NCBI RefSeq assembly: GCF_005048855.1
Contig: NZ_SUME01000005.1
Location: 310,001 to 374,000, forward strand
Direction of reading: 5' to 3'
Origin: Sphingobacterium olei
GTDB taxonomy: Bacteria > Bacteroidota > Bacteroidia > Sphingobacteriales > Sphingobacteriaceae
Length of the DNA: 64,000 nucleotides
Under the pieces are notes generated by a model, which did no database searches, had not been told where the DNA came from, and worked only from the letters and a program-made list of their open reading frames with translations. Position numbers and translations under genes: made by a program. Below, one piece after another: positions 52,478 to 60,368 of the stretch (positions are counted from its first letter, which is position 1; each line of letters begins with the position of its first letter).

Positions 52478-53469
52478 GTGAAATTAAACCCCACGTGGTA
52501 GAAATGTACGGTAAGCGTATTCTCCTCCTCAACAATTTTATTGAGGACTGTATTTTACCGAATCCTCTTATTGCAGATGTTTGGCTGGTAAACCATCAGG
52601 AGCGGTCGAAAGTCAGAAAGTTTTTACGGAGCGTGGTGCGCTCGCATGATATGCGTGTGTATCTGAAACCTATTTACCTAGAGGATAATTTAAGACCTTT
52701 TTTCATGGACGACGAGCGTGTTATGCAACGGCTCTCTGATGGCTTTTTTGGTAACACTGATCCGTTGCAGATAGCAACGTTAACCGATCAGGTAGCCTAT
52801 TTCATCGAAAAGCACCGCCACGGTCGGAAAGAAAAGGCGAGTCAGCAGGAGCAAATTTTGCAGTATATATTTGACTACAATTATACGCGACGGAGTAAAA
52901 TCGTTCCTATGCGCTTGCATCAGTCGCTTACAGGTTACGCCTATCCGCGGATCGATTCATTTTTCTTTAACCGCAGTGATGCGTATTTGAATTCGAGAAA
53001 TATATTAAAAGAGGCGGAAGAACAAGGATACCTTAAGCGCACGTATTTTGATACCCAACACCTTTGTAAGAGCTGCAGCAGTGGATTCCTAAATTACCAT
53101 GAGGTATGTCCGAAATGCCACGAACACGACCTGAAGGCTTCGAATTTGATACACCACTTTCGTTGCGCTTATGTGGGGCCTGAAACAGATTTTGTAGCCC
53201 ACGACAAGCTTGTTTGTCCAAAATGCTCGGTGCAGCTTAAAAACGTAGGTGTGGACTATGATAAGCCCGGTAAAATGTTTACCTGTAACAATCAAAGGTG
53301 TAATCACCAGTTTCAAGAGGCACCAATACAGGTTGGCTGCGTGGACTGTGGAACCGAGCAGGAGACTTACGAGTTAGTGGTCAAAAAGGTATACCAGTAT
53401 GAATTGTCCGAAAAGGGCATTCAACGTTTTCTTTTTCGCGAAGAACAGGTAAGCTTACAGCATGGTTAA
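52474..53469 (+). CDS. Cytosolic zinc-ribbon protein resembling TackOD1
   Basis: This 331-residue protein has no signal or membrane helix. The C-terminal half has three CxxC pairs plus further cysteines: C198-C201 with C212-C215 (CKSC, CPKC), then HHFRCAYVGPETDF, C248-C251 with C271 and C276, NVGVDYDKPG, and C289-C292. This block matches my recollection of the TackOD1 output domain (named from Thaumarchaea, also found in bacteria). The N-terminal 110 residues could be a degenerate receiver-like domain (LLLNNFIEDC, ADVWLVNHQERSKVRKF). The middle (about 130-190) looks like a winged helix. Sitting between HlyD and glycosyltransferase genes, with overlaps on both sides, it probably regulates or assembles the synthase. 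This is the least understood gene of the operon. Confidence 0.7.
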   Translation: MSEIKPHVVEMYGKRILLLNNFIEDCILPNPLIADVWLVNHQERSKVRKFLRSVVRSHDMRVYLKPIYLEDNLRPFFMDDERVMQRLSDGFFGNTDPLQIATLTDQVAYFIEKHRHGRKEKASQQEQILQYIFDYNYTRRSKIVPMRLHQSLTGYAYPRIDSFFFNRSDAYLNSRNILKEAEEQGYLKRTYFDTQHLCKSCSSGFLNYHEVCPKCHEHDLKASNLIHHFRCAYVGPETDFVAHDKLVCPKCSVQLKNVGVDYDKPGKMFTCNNQRCNHQFQEAPIQVGCVDCGTEQETYELVVKKVYQYELSEKGIQRFLFREEQVSLQHG

Positions 53470-54787
53470 TTTGTCGATTATGGCTGATTTTTGGGAGGGC
53501 TATTTCCGCATGCTCCAACAGTTGGATTGGGAAACGATCATGAAGTGGGGTTGGTTTATTCTGTTGTTGGATATTCCACGTTACGTGATTGTGGAGGGGT
53601 TAGCTTTGATCTGGAGCAGATCCCGTAGGCTCATTACACGGAAAAAGTGGAAACAAGCCCGTCAAATACTTTGGACGGAATATCCCTTGGTAACCGTATT
53701 GGTACCGGGGCACAACGAAGGCCGTCATTTGTCCAAGTTAGTAGCTTCCATGAAGAAGCAGACGTATAAGCATATCGAATTGGTTGTCGTGGACGACGGT
53801 TCTACAGATAACACGGCGATTATCGGCCAGTCGTTTGAAAAAAAAGGCGACATCGATATCTTTTTACGTTGTGATGAGCGGGGAGGGAAGGCATCGGCTG
53901 CAAATCTAGGATTGAGATATGCAAAAGGAAAATTTATCGTACATCTTGATGCAGATTCGTCCTTAGCTCCCGATGCATTGGAGAAAATCCTGATTCCTTT
54001 TTATCGCTATCCACATGTCGGCGCAGTAGGGGGCAATCTCGTTGTGCGCAACGAGAGCGATTCACTCACGACAACGATGCAGTATATGGAATACATACAG
54101 TCTATTAGCGTAGGGCGTATTGTGTTGTCAAAATTGGGCTTATATAAGATTGTTTCCGGAGCTTTCGGCGCTTTTCCCCGCAAGTTGTTGGATCGCATGG
54201 GAGGCTGGGATATCGGCCCCGGACTGGATGGAGATATTACCGTTAAAATAAGAAAGCTGGGGTATAAGGTGTTATTTGAGGAAAATGCAGTTTGTATGAC
54301 GCATGTACCCACTACCTGGAAAGCGCTAACGAAACAACGGAGACGATGGTCGCGTTCATTGATACGCTTTAGGTTACGGAAACATATCGATGTGTGGGTG
54401 CCGGATAAGCACTTTTCCTGGCTTAATTTTGTCGCCTTTTTTGAAAATGTGTTCTTTGGATTTGTGCTCGATTTTATGTGGATCTTTTATACGCTTAAGA
54501 TCCTAATTGTTGCACCTGCCTTTCTATTGGTTTGGTTTCCATTCAAATATACAGTCTATCTGGGTATCGCTATTCTTCAGTATATCTGTTCGCTGTTTAT
54601 CATCAAGGATCGGAGCAAGATGTTGAAAATGTGTATTTACATCCCTTTAGTGCCTTTATACATGGGGTATTATATGCGACTGGTAAGAACCGTAGCCTAT
54701 ATCGGAGAAATGTTTTTTTACGAGTCGTACAAGGATATATGGAATCCAGCAAAAACATCGAAAAAGGCAAAAGAATTTGGTTTATAA
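53462..54787 (+). CDS. Processive family 2 glycosyltransferase (polysaccharide synthase)
   Basis: This 441-residue membrane protein has one N-terminal helix (about 27-50), the GT-A domain, and about four C-terminal helices (about 315-430). Motifs of processive synthases such as cellulose, hyaluronan and alginate synthases are present: VTVLVPGHNEGRHL, VVVDDGSTDNT, DERGGKASAANLG, HLDADSSL (Asp163 and Asp165), GLDGDITVKI, and KQRRRWSRS (residues 291-299), the Q/RxxRW product-binding signature. It would polymerise a nucleotide sugar at the inner membrane and push the chain into the periplasm. Its start overlaps the TackOD1-like gene by 8 bp. An ATG at 53480 is an alternative start. The sugar is unknown. 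Confidence 0.93.
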   Translation: MVNLSIMADFWEGYFRMLQQLDWETIMKWGWFILLLDIPRYVIVEGLALIWSRSRRLITRKKWKQARQILWTEYPLVTVLVPGHNEGRHLSKLVASMKKQTYKHIELVVVDDGSTDNTAIIGQSFEKKGDIDIFLRCDERGGKASAANLGLRYAKGKFIVHLDADSSLAPDALEKILIPFYRYPHVGAVGGNLVVRNESDSLTTTMQYMEYIQSISVGRIVLSKLGLYKIVSGAFGAFPRKLLDRMGGWDIGPGLDGDITVKIRKLGYKVLFEENAVCMTHVPTTWKALTKQRRRWSRSLIRFRLRKHIDVWVPDKHFSWLNFVAFFENVFFGFVLDFMWIFYTLKILIVAPAFLLVWFPFKYTVYLGIAILQYICSLFIIKDRSKMLKMCIYIPLVPLYMGYYMRLVRTVAYIGEMFFYESYKDIWNPAKTSKKAKEFGL

Positions 54788-54807
54788 AATCATTTATTAA
54801 TAATTAT

Positions 54808-56844
54808 ATGTTTATCACAAACACAAAAATCAGTGCGTTAGCTGTATCTCTAGCGCTATTGGCAAGCTGTGCAAAGGACACGCACCTGCCTGAAACGGGT
54901 AATGAAGACGTTCTTTCGGATGCGGAAACCTCGCTTTCGTACAACAAGAGTGCCCTAGCAGCAAATGTCTCTATGGTGAATACGCCTATTGCTTTTGATC
55001 GTCTAGGAAATACATCGTTATTGGGCTCCGTAAAATCGACGAAACTGGCTTCACTTATCGGCCAACAAGCGGTAGCAGGTTATACACCTTCGGCAACAGG
55101 AACAGAAATTGAAGGTGGAGGTAACCATACGGTCAGCAGCAGTGCCGATGTATTGGTTGTTCCAGAAGGTAAGACCTTCTCCGGTCAGATCAACTTTAAT
55201 GCCGCCGGAAAGCTTATCGTTTTAGGAACATTTACAGGTTCTACAAATCTACCGGACAAGGCAACATTAGAGATCGGAAACACAGCGGTATTTACACCTT
55301 CGGGTTTCAATGTGAATGGCAGTGCTACAGTGATCAACAATTACGGAACGGTGTTACTAAACAGCGGTTCTATACAGGGTAAATGGACAAATTATGCTCA
55401 GGTTACATTTAAGTCCAGTACAAACCTGAATAGCGGAATGCAATTTGATAACTATTGCAAAGTCGTATTTGAAGGACGTGTAGATATCAATTCTTTGTAC
55501 AAAAACTGGAGCCATATGGTATTCCAAGCGGGATTCCAGTTAAACGGACAAGGAAAGTTGCAGAACCACGATGGAGCCTATACAGAAGTAAATGGTGGTA
55601 CAATCGGTATTGATGGTAAAATCGTGGGAGGTACATCAGCTTATTCACGTTTGGACATCAGCAATACAACGATTAATAACCTGAACGCTAATCCCGCTGT
55701 CACGGGTAAAATCGATATCAATCTGACGAATGCAGACGAGACCCGTTTTACTGGGAAAACCGGAGCAGATGTAACCATTGGTCAGGATGTATATATCGCT
55801 GCTGCGGGATGTATACCGGCTAAAGGTAGCGGAGGTTGCGATGATAGCGCTTTGAGCTTTACCTTATTGGCTACAGTTACAAGCCCAGAGGTTAATGACG
55901 CGTTACTTAGTGCTACAGATGTACGTATCGTAGATGGGCACGCTTATGTTTCTTACCACACGAATGATGAGGTATATGGCAATACACCAGGTGGAGCGAT
56001 CCGTGTATTTGATGTACAGAATCCGTCTGCGCCAAGCTTAATCAGTGAAGCCCTTTTCAATAATATGGAGTTCAATGGGGTAGAAGCAACTAACACGAAG
56101 CTGTATGCGGCGGGACAAAACAAAGCCGGTGCCCTATTGTTAACTGCGCCAATAAATAATGGCAACCTTGCTGTAAATGATCTGTCACAGTTCACCAAAC
56201 ATAAGTTGCCGGCTGCATCGGCAAAAAATACCGTAAGTTATAATAATCAGCTTTGGGTAGTATCGGGTGCTGTCAATGGCGGATTCTTTGCCCTTGATCC
56301 ACAAAATGGATACGCGGTAACACAGAACCTGTATAACAGTACACGTGCAAAATACAGCGCTAACAATGCGACACATCAGGCGTTTTTCGCTGCGGAATCT
56401 GATAAAGCGTATTTACGTGTAGCAAAATTGGATGGATCGGACGTGAAAGAATATTCATTCCCTACGTTGACGCAGCAAATTGTTGACGGAAAGAATGTGT
56501 TGGTATTGGATGATCAGTATGCGTACATTGCATTAAGTGACCGTGGCGTTGCTAAGATAGAGCTGGCAACAGGAGAATTGAAAGCACACTTCGTGCCTAA
56601 CGATTTCCGAAAAGACGGTAAAAAAGTATTCCGTGATAACGGATACACCAACGCTGTAGCGGTTGATGCATGTTACCTTTATTTGGCAAATGGTGCTGAT
56701 GGAGTTATTGTCTTGAATAAAAATACCTTTCAGGTAGTTGGAAAGTTCAACCTGCCGGAATCAACCAATTTCGTTGCTGCAAAATCGGGATTACTCTTTG
56801 TTGCTACGGGAAGAAACGGGTTAAATATTATTAAAATAAACTAA
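54808..56844 (+). CDS. Lipoprotein with beta-helix and beta-propeller domains
   Basis: This 678-residue lipoprotein starts at the ATG at 54808; a longer frame runs back into the glycosyltransferase gene. The signal ends in LALLASC. Residues about 95-330 are repeated short strands with Asn/Gly turns (NYGTVLLNSGSIQGKWTNYA, LQNHDGAYTEVNGGTIGIDG), typical of a right-handed beta-helix. Residues about 335-678 carry LVIVD-like repeats (VRIVDGHAYVSYHT, GAIRVFDVQNPSAPSLI, GVEATNTKLYAAG, GVIVLNKN), suggesting a beta-propeller. It is 20 bp after the synthase gene and last in the operon. Beta-helices in export systems commonly bind or modify polysaccharide, as AlgG and AlgK neighbours do; no catalytic residues were identified. 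Confidence 0.7.
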   Translation: MFITNTKISALAVSLALLASCAKDTHLPETGNEDVLSDAETSLSYNKSALAANVSMVNTPIAFDRLGNTSLLGSVKSTKLASLIGQQAVAGYTPSATGTEIEGGGNHTVSSSADVLVVPEGKTFSGQINFNAAGKLIVLGTFTGSTNLPDKATLEIGNTAVFTPSGFNVNGSATVINNYGTVLLNSGSIQGKWTNYAQVTFKSSTNLNSGMQFDNYCKVVFEGRVDINSLYKNWSHMVFQAGFQLNGQGKLQNHDGAYTEVNGGTIGIDGKIVGGTSAYSRLDISNTTINNLNANPAVTGKIDINLTNADETRFTGKTGADVTIGQDVYIAAAGCIPAKGSGGCDDSALSFTLLATVTSPEVNDALLSATDVRIVDGHAYVSYHTNDEVYGNTPGGAIRVFDVQNPSAPSLISEALFNNMEFNGVEATNTKLYAAGQNKAGALLLTAPINNGNLAVNDLSQFTKHKLPAASAKNTVSYNNQLWVVSGAVNGGFFALDPQNGYAVTQNLYNSTRAKYSANNATHQAFFAAESDKAYLRVAKLDGSDVKEYSFPTLTQQIVDGKNVLVLDDQYAYIALSDRGVAKIELATGELKAHFVPNDFRKDGKKVFRDNGYTNAVAVDACYLYLANGADGVIVLNKNTFQVVGKFNLPESTNFVAAKSGLLFVATGRNGLNIIKIN

Positions 56845-56869
56845 TATTTCCCAGTAAAATAAATAAAAG

Positions 56870-56898
56870 GGGGCTGGTCATTTTTTTTGACCAGCCCC
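56870..56898. terminator. Bidirectional terminator after the exopolysaccharide-type operon
   Basis: GGGGCTGGTCA (56870-56880) pairs with TGACCAGCCCC (56888-56898) around a T7 loop, extended by AAA/TTT outside a bulge and followed by TTTTT on the + strand. It separates the convergent lipoprotein and TIM-barrel genes. Confidence 0.85.
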
Positions 56899-56926
56899 TT
56901 TTTATCTCAAATCTAATATCTCAAAT

Positions 56927-57778
56927 CTAATATCTAACATCCATTTCTTTGATGTCATAGATGCCAAGCTCATATACACCATTCTGGTTAAGTACGGAAA
57001 TGGCCGATTGTAGATGCGCGAGATCGGTAAAATCTTTTGCTCTCACCACCCATACGTATAATCCCTGTAGCGTATCCCGCAAAGTCGCGGTACGGTTTAG
57101 CAGTGACAGCATATTCGGATTTTCATAGGCCATGATATACGATTTGATCTGAAGCAGCGCCAATAAGGCGGCGGTAGAAGACTGCGTATGCATCGGAATG
57201 CTAATGCTTAGTTCTATTCCCTCTTGGGCACACCACTGGCTACTCAATAAAATTAAGGTGTTGAAGCGCTCGGTATACAAATCTATATTTTGTTTGTAAT
57301 CAGCCAGCGCATGTGGTTCGATGTCAAGATGGATGGCTGTAAAGCCCGCATTTTTAAAGCTGAGCATTTTAGCTTCCAGATTTGGGAATCCGTTATCAGC
57401 CTCTACGTAGCTATTTTCTCCCAGTAGACGAGCTACAGCGATATTCGCCGATGAGGCCATCTGTAAAAAATCCTGTACTTTAGGCGACTGGTCATTTCCA
57501 GGAGAAACAAATACTTCTTTGCATTGTAGTCGGTTCAGGGCATTCACGATGTAAGCATTGGTGTTGTCCTGAAAAAATGCCTTCCAGGCATAGGTACTCA
57601 CTTGGCTGCCCCATAATGAGTCGGTCAGGGAGTCTAGTTGCCGATAAGGATGCTCCATAAGGATCGTCGGATAATCCAATACGCTGTTCTTCGCTACATT
57701 ACGTTTGGGACTGGTCGCTGTCGCAGAAAAAGATAATGATATAAACAAATAAGCGGTTAAAATTGCTGTTTTTTTCAT
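56927..57778 (-). CDS. Secreted TIM-barrel-like protein, possible glycoside hydrolase
   Basis: This 283-residue protein has a signal peptide (TAILTAYLFISLSFSATA). The rest alternates strands and helices as in a TIM barrel, with the acidic strand end GFTAIHLDIEPHAL (Asp152, Glu154), which recalls the DxE catalytic strand of retaining hydrolases such as GH18 or GH114. I recognise no family signature beyond that. It faces the polysaccharide synthase operon across a terminator. Export systems for Pel, PNAG and cellulose include a periplasmic hydrolase, so a role in trimming the polymer is plausible. Sequence alone does not prove activity. Confidence 0.5.
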   Translation of the reverse strand: MKKTAILTAYLFISLSFSATATSPKRNVAKNSVLDYPTILMEHPYRQLDSLTDSLWGSQVSTYAWKAFFQDNTNAYIVNALNRLQCKEVFVSPGNDQSPKVQDFLQMASSANIAVARLLGENSYVEADNGFPNLEAKMLSFKNAGFTAIHLDIEPHALADYKQNIDLYTERFNTLILLSSQWCAQEGIELSISIPMHTQSSTAALLALLQIKSYIMAYENPNMLSLLNRTATLRDTLQGLYVWVVRAKDFTDLAHLQSAISVLNQNGVYELGIYDIKEMDVRY

Positions 57779-57824
57779 GTTTTGGTAGATAATTTCAATA
57801 CGTTAATAAAAGTGGTTTATTTCG

Positions 57825-58484
57825 TTACCGCAGCTGCCAGGTACCAAAGATTCCATTGCGAATATCGTCATTTGTATACAATCCTCCAGATACTTGTTTA
57901 TCCGTGGCAGTATATATATAGGTGGATAAGCGTATCGGATGGAATGAACTTTTGGTTAGATAAGGAGCAATATGCTGATCAAATGCGGGTAAGACAGAGC
58001 CCAGTTGTCCGACTAGATTGTTTACGGTATTGCCTTTCACTGTACCTCTATGGATCCTTGTTGTTCCATTGGCAGGATTAATAGACAAGGTAAAATCATA
58101 GTCGGCCCAGAAAAGCGTAGCACCTTTAGCCGATGAAAATGCCGTACGGACAGTTACAGCCGTAGGGCTATTAAAAAGAAACTGCATTGTCTTGACCTGC
58201 CAACCTTTTTCCGACATTGCAGTTTCGTATTGGCGGTAGTGTTTTTGGAAGTCAAGACCTCGATTTTTCGGATAATCCAATGTTGGATCATACGTTAGGG
58301 ATGCAACCTTGCCCTCCGAAATATGTTGATGGAAGAGGTCGGAATCAGCTACGTTATCTGTTGATTCAATACCTGAGGAATTTAATGGTTCTTCATCCGG
58401 AACGAGCAGCGCATCCGGATACTTGTTACAGGATACCATAGCACAAAGAGGGAGTAAATACAAGAGTGTTTTTTTGATTTTCAT
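57825..58484 (-). CDS. Lipoprotein of unknown function
   Basis: This 219-residue lipoprotein has a signal ending in LCAMVSC followed by NKYPDALLVPDEEPLNSSG, an extended acidic linker. The folded part (about 55-219) contains GWQVKTMQFLFNSPTAVTVRTAFSS, ATLFWADYDFTLSINPANGTTRIHRG and a C-terminal IFGTWQL. I know no family for it. The repeated strand-turn-strand pattern suggests a small beta-rich domain. It is the first gene of a minus-strand pair with the TIM-barrel gene, 46 bp apart, so the two are probably co-transcribed and may act on the same exported polymer. Confidence 0.55.
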   Translation of the reverse strand: MKIKKTLLYLLPLCAMVSCNKYPDALLVPDEEPLNSSGIESTDNVADSDLFHQHISEGKVASLTYDPTLDYPKNRGLDFQKHYRQYETAMSEKGWQVKTMQFLFNSPTAVTVRTAFSSAKGATLFWADYDFTLSINPANGTTRIHRGTVKGNTVNNLVGQLGSVLPAFDQHIAPYLTKSSFHPIRLSTYIYTATDKQVSGGLYTNDDIRNGIFGTWQLR

Positions 58485-58630
58485 CTTTCTAAAATAGTGA
58501 TCGTACCGCTCTAATTGTGTAACTTTTCTATAGTTATTTGCGGTTTTTCTGTTGTTAAGCTCGTTTTTAGGGGTGTTAAAAATATTTTTTGCGTTATTTT
58601 TTTATTTGGGCATTTTTTTTGATGTTTGTA

Positions 58631-59137
58631 ATGAAAAACTTACAATCGGGTAGGTTAGGTGAAAAACAACAGTTTAATATTATTCAACAAATGCAGACTA
58701 TTTTCATTACTGGTAGCGGGTTGTTAGCCCTGGCCTTGATTCTCATTTACCAGTATAAGTTGCAACGGCGCTTGCAACGGTATGCTCAGTTACGTGTTGG
58801 TGTATTGAAAAGGGAGGGCAATACGCACGACAAAACGAAGGGGTCTTTTATGTTCTATCTCAAAGCCCATGATAGTCGCTTACGGCAGGTGATCGTTACG
58901 GATTTACGTTTTTCCGACACAGCATTGCACGTCAATGCATTTGATAAACTGTCTTTCGAAATAAAGGATATACACGACGAGCTTCCTGCTCGTTCCATTG
59001 GATTTAGTTGTAGAAGCAGCACACTGGACAGGTTAGACAATAGCAAAGCAACCTTAACGATCAAAGGGTATGTTGTGCTCGAAAAAGAAGGTAAAACGGC
59101 CTTTGTTTACCGCACGAAATTGAATGTGACAGTGTAG
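58631..59137 (+). CDS. Small membrane protein with cytoplasmic beta-rich domain
   Basis: About 168 residues from the ATG at 58631 (ATGs at 58589 and 58622 are alternatives). One membrane helix (about 23-42, TIFITGSGLLALALILIYQY) is followed by a basic juxtamembrane segment (KLQRRLQRYAQLRVGVLKRE) and a domain of roughly 110 residues made of strands (VIVTDLRFSDTALHVNAF, GYVVLEKEGKTAFVYRTKL). A PilZ-type domain would fit in size and strand pattern, but its RxxxR and DxSxxG motifs are not clearly present, so I do not assign it. It is divergent from the lipoprotein and upstream of a universal stress protein. Confidence 0.55.
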   Translation: MKNLQSGRLGEKQQFNIIQQMQTIFITGSGLLALALILIYQYKLQRRLQRYAQLRVGVLKREGNTHDKTKGSFMFYLKAHDSRLRQVIVTDLRFSDTALHVNAFDKLSFEIKDIHDELPARSIGFSCRSSTLDRLDNSKATLTIKGYVVLEKEGKTAFVYRTKLNVTV

Positions 59138-59245
59138 TCGTATTGATGTTGATTAGGAGCATTTAAGTTGCACAATCATATACTAAAAACTATAGGTCGG
59201 CGTATTTGTTAAACAATTGAAGCACATTTAATAAATATGATATCT

Positions 59246-60103
59246 ATGAACACAATTGTCCTTTTGACCGATTTTTCTGACCCCGCACGTCACGCATTCG
59301 AAGCCTTATTAACTGTAGCAAAACAAACCTACATTCAACGTGTCATTATCTATCACTCTTACGGCTATACCACACACCATGTACATCCTGTCGGCGGAGT
59401 AATGATTCCACCTCCTCCTATGTTGCCGGATGCGAAAGAAACTGCGGATACCAAAACAAAGCTTCGTCTGATGCAGGAAGAGCTATTAAATATTTCTCCC
59501 ACTACACAGGTACGTTCCTGGGACGACCAGCTATTGGTCGAGGATGCGCTCCATGAAATTACGCAGAGTACCCCAGTTGATTTGGTTATTATGGGAATAC
59601 AGGGGGCAGATGATAACGGTCAAAACAGCATTGGCACTATTCCGAATTCGTTAATACAGATGCACGCCTACAACATTATGCTTGTACCAAGCATGCGGCA
59701 ATCGTTCTCTATCAAGCAGGCGTTGTTAGCCGTAGATTTAGATTCGTTACAGGACAGGCTACCTGTAGATACGATTTACCATCTCCAGGATATATTTAAG
59801 CTCCAGTGGCATGTGGTAAATGTGAACCTCGGCAAACCAGTTAAAGCTGATTTGGTAGCAGCCAATATCATATCCGAACAGCGTTATCTGCACGATACCT
59901 TGGATAAATTAGACCCGACGTATGCCTACGTAGCAGACGAAGATCTGGTTTCCGGTGTAACGACATATGCGGCATTGCATAACATCGACATATTAGTTAC
60001 AGTACCTCGAAAGTTAGGGTTCTTTGCCTCTTTATTTCATAGCAGATCATCCAAAAAGCTAGCTTTGCATACGAATATTCCTATTCTAATGTTAGTTAAA
60101 TAA
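59246..60103 (+). CDS. Universal stress protein (UspA family), two-domain
   Basis: About 285 residues from the ATG at 59246 (an ATG at 59237 is in frame). The first domain is TIVLLTDFSDPARHAFEALLTVAK ... DLVIMGIQG ... GTIPNSLIQMHAYNIMLVPS. The second is a shorter, divergent copy (KQALLAVDLDS ... IDILVTVPRKLGF ... LHTNIPILMLVK). The Gx2Gx9G(S/T) ATP motif is incomplete in the second copy. Tandem Usp proteins are common in Bacteroidetes. It lies 108 bp after the small membrane protein gene and ends in a terminator. It may report stress to the neighbouring envelope genes, but no direct link can be seen. Confidence 0.85.
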   Translation: MNTIVLLTDFSDPARHAFEALLTVAKQTYIQRVIIYHSYGYTTHHVHPVGGVMIPPPPMLPDAKETADTKTKLRLMQEELLNISPTTQVRSWDDQLLVEDALHEITQSTPVDLVIMGIQGADDNGQNSIGTIPNSLIQMHAYNIMLVPSMRQSFSIKQALLAVDLDSLQDRLPVDTIYHLQDIFKLQWHVVNVNLGKPVKADLVAANIISEQRYLHDTLDKLDPTYAYVADEDLVSGVTTYAALHNIDILVTVPRKLGFFASLFHSRSSKKLALHTNIPILMLVK

Positions 60104-60279
60104 CCGGGCTTTTTTCTTCATCAAGTTTGGAGCTGGTAATACGTTTCTTGAAAATATAGCAGTTGTGAAATGATTTCATTCAATTTAGACTTCTGTTTTT
60201 TTTCAGCACAACGAAGAAAAATGCGTTGTGGCGAGTTTTATCAACAGCGAAATGGAGGGGGATATCCTTCTGTTTTACC

Positions 60280-60314
60280 AAACGGAGCTCCCTTAAATAA
60301 GAAGAGCTCCGTTT
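60280..60314. terminator. Terminator between the UspA and lipoprotein genes
   Basis: AAACGGAGCTC (60280-60290) pairs exactly with GAGCTCCGTTT (60304-60314) around a 13-nt loop. The T run on the + side is short, so its strength is uncertain. The palindrome AAACTTG/CAAGTTT at 60321-60334 lies just beyond it. The rest of the 265-bp gap from 60104 holds no gene. Confidence 0.6.
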
Positions 60315-60368
60315 AATTTCAAACTTGCAAGTTTTAAGAAATATCGAATCAGTGGGGTAAAGTATGAA

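Noticed and set aside
56927..57778. Assignment of the secreted TIM-barrel protein to GH18 or GH114
   Set aside because: Only a DIE acidic strand end is visible; the longer family signatures are missing.
58631..59137. PilZ domain in the small membrane protein
   Set aside because: Size fits, but the RxxxR and D/NxSxxG motifs were not found, so c-di-GMP binding is not claimed.
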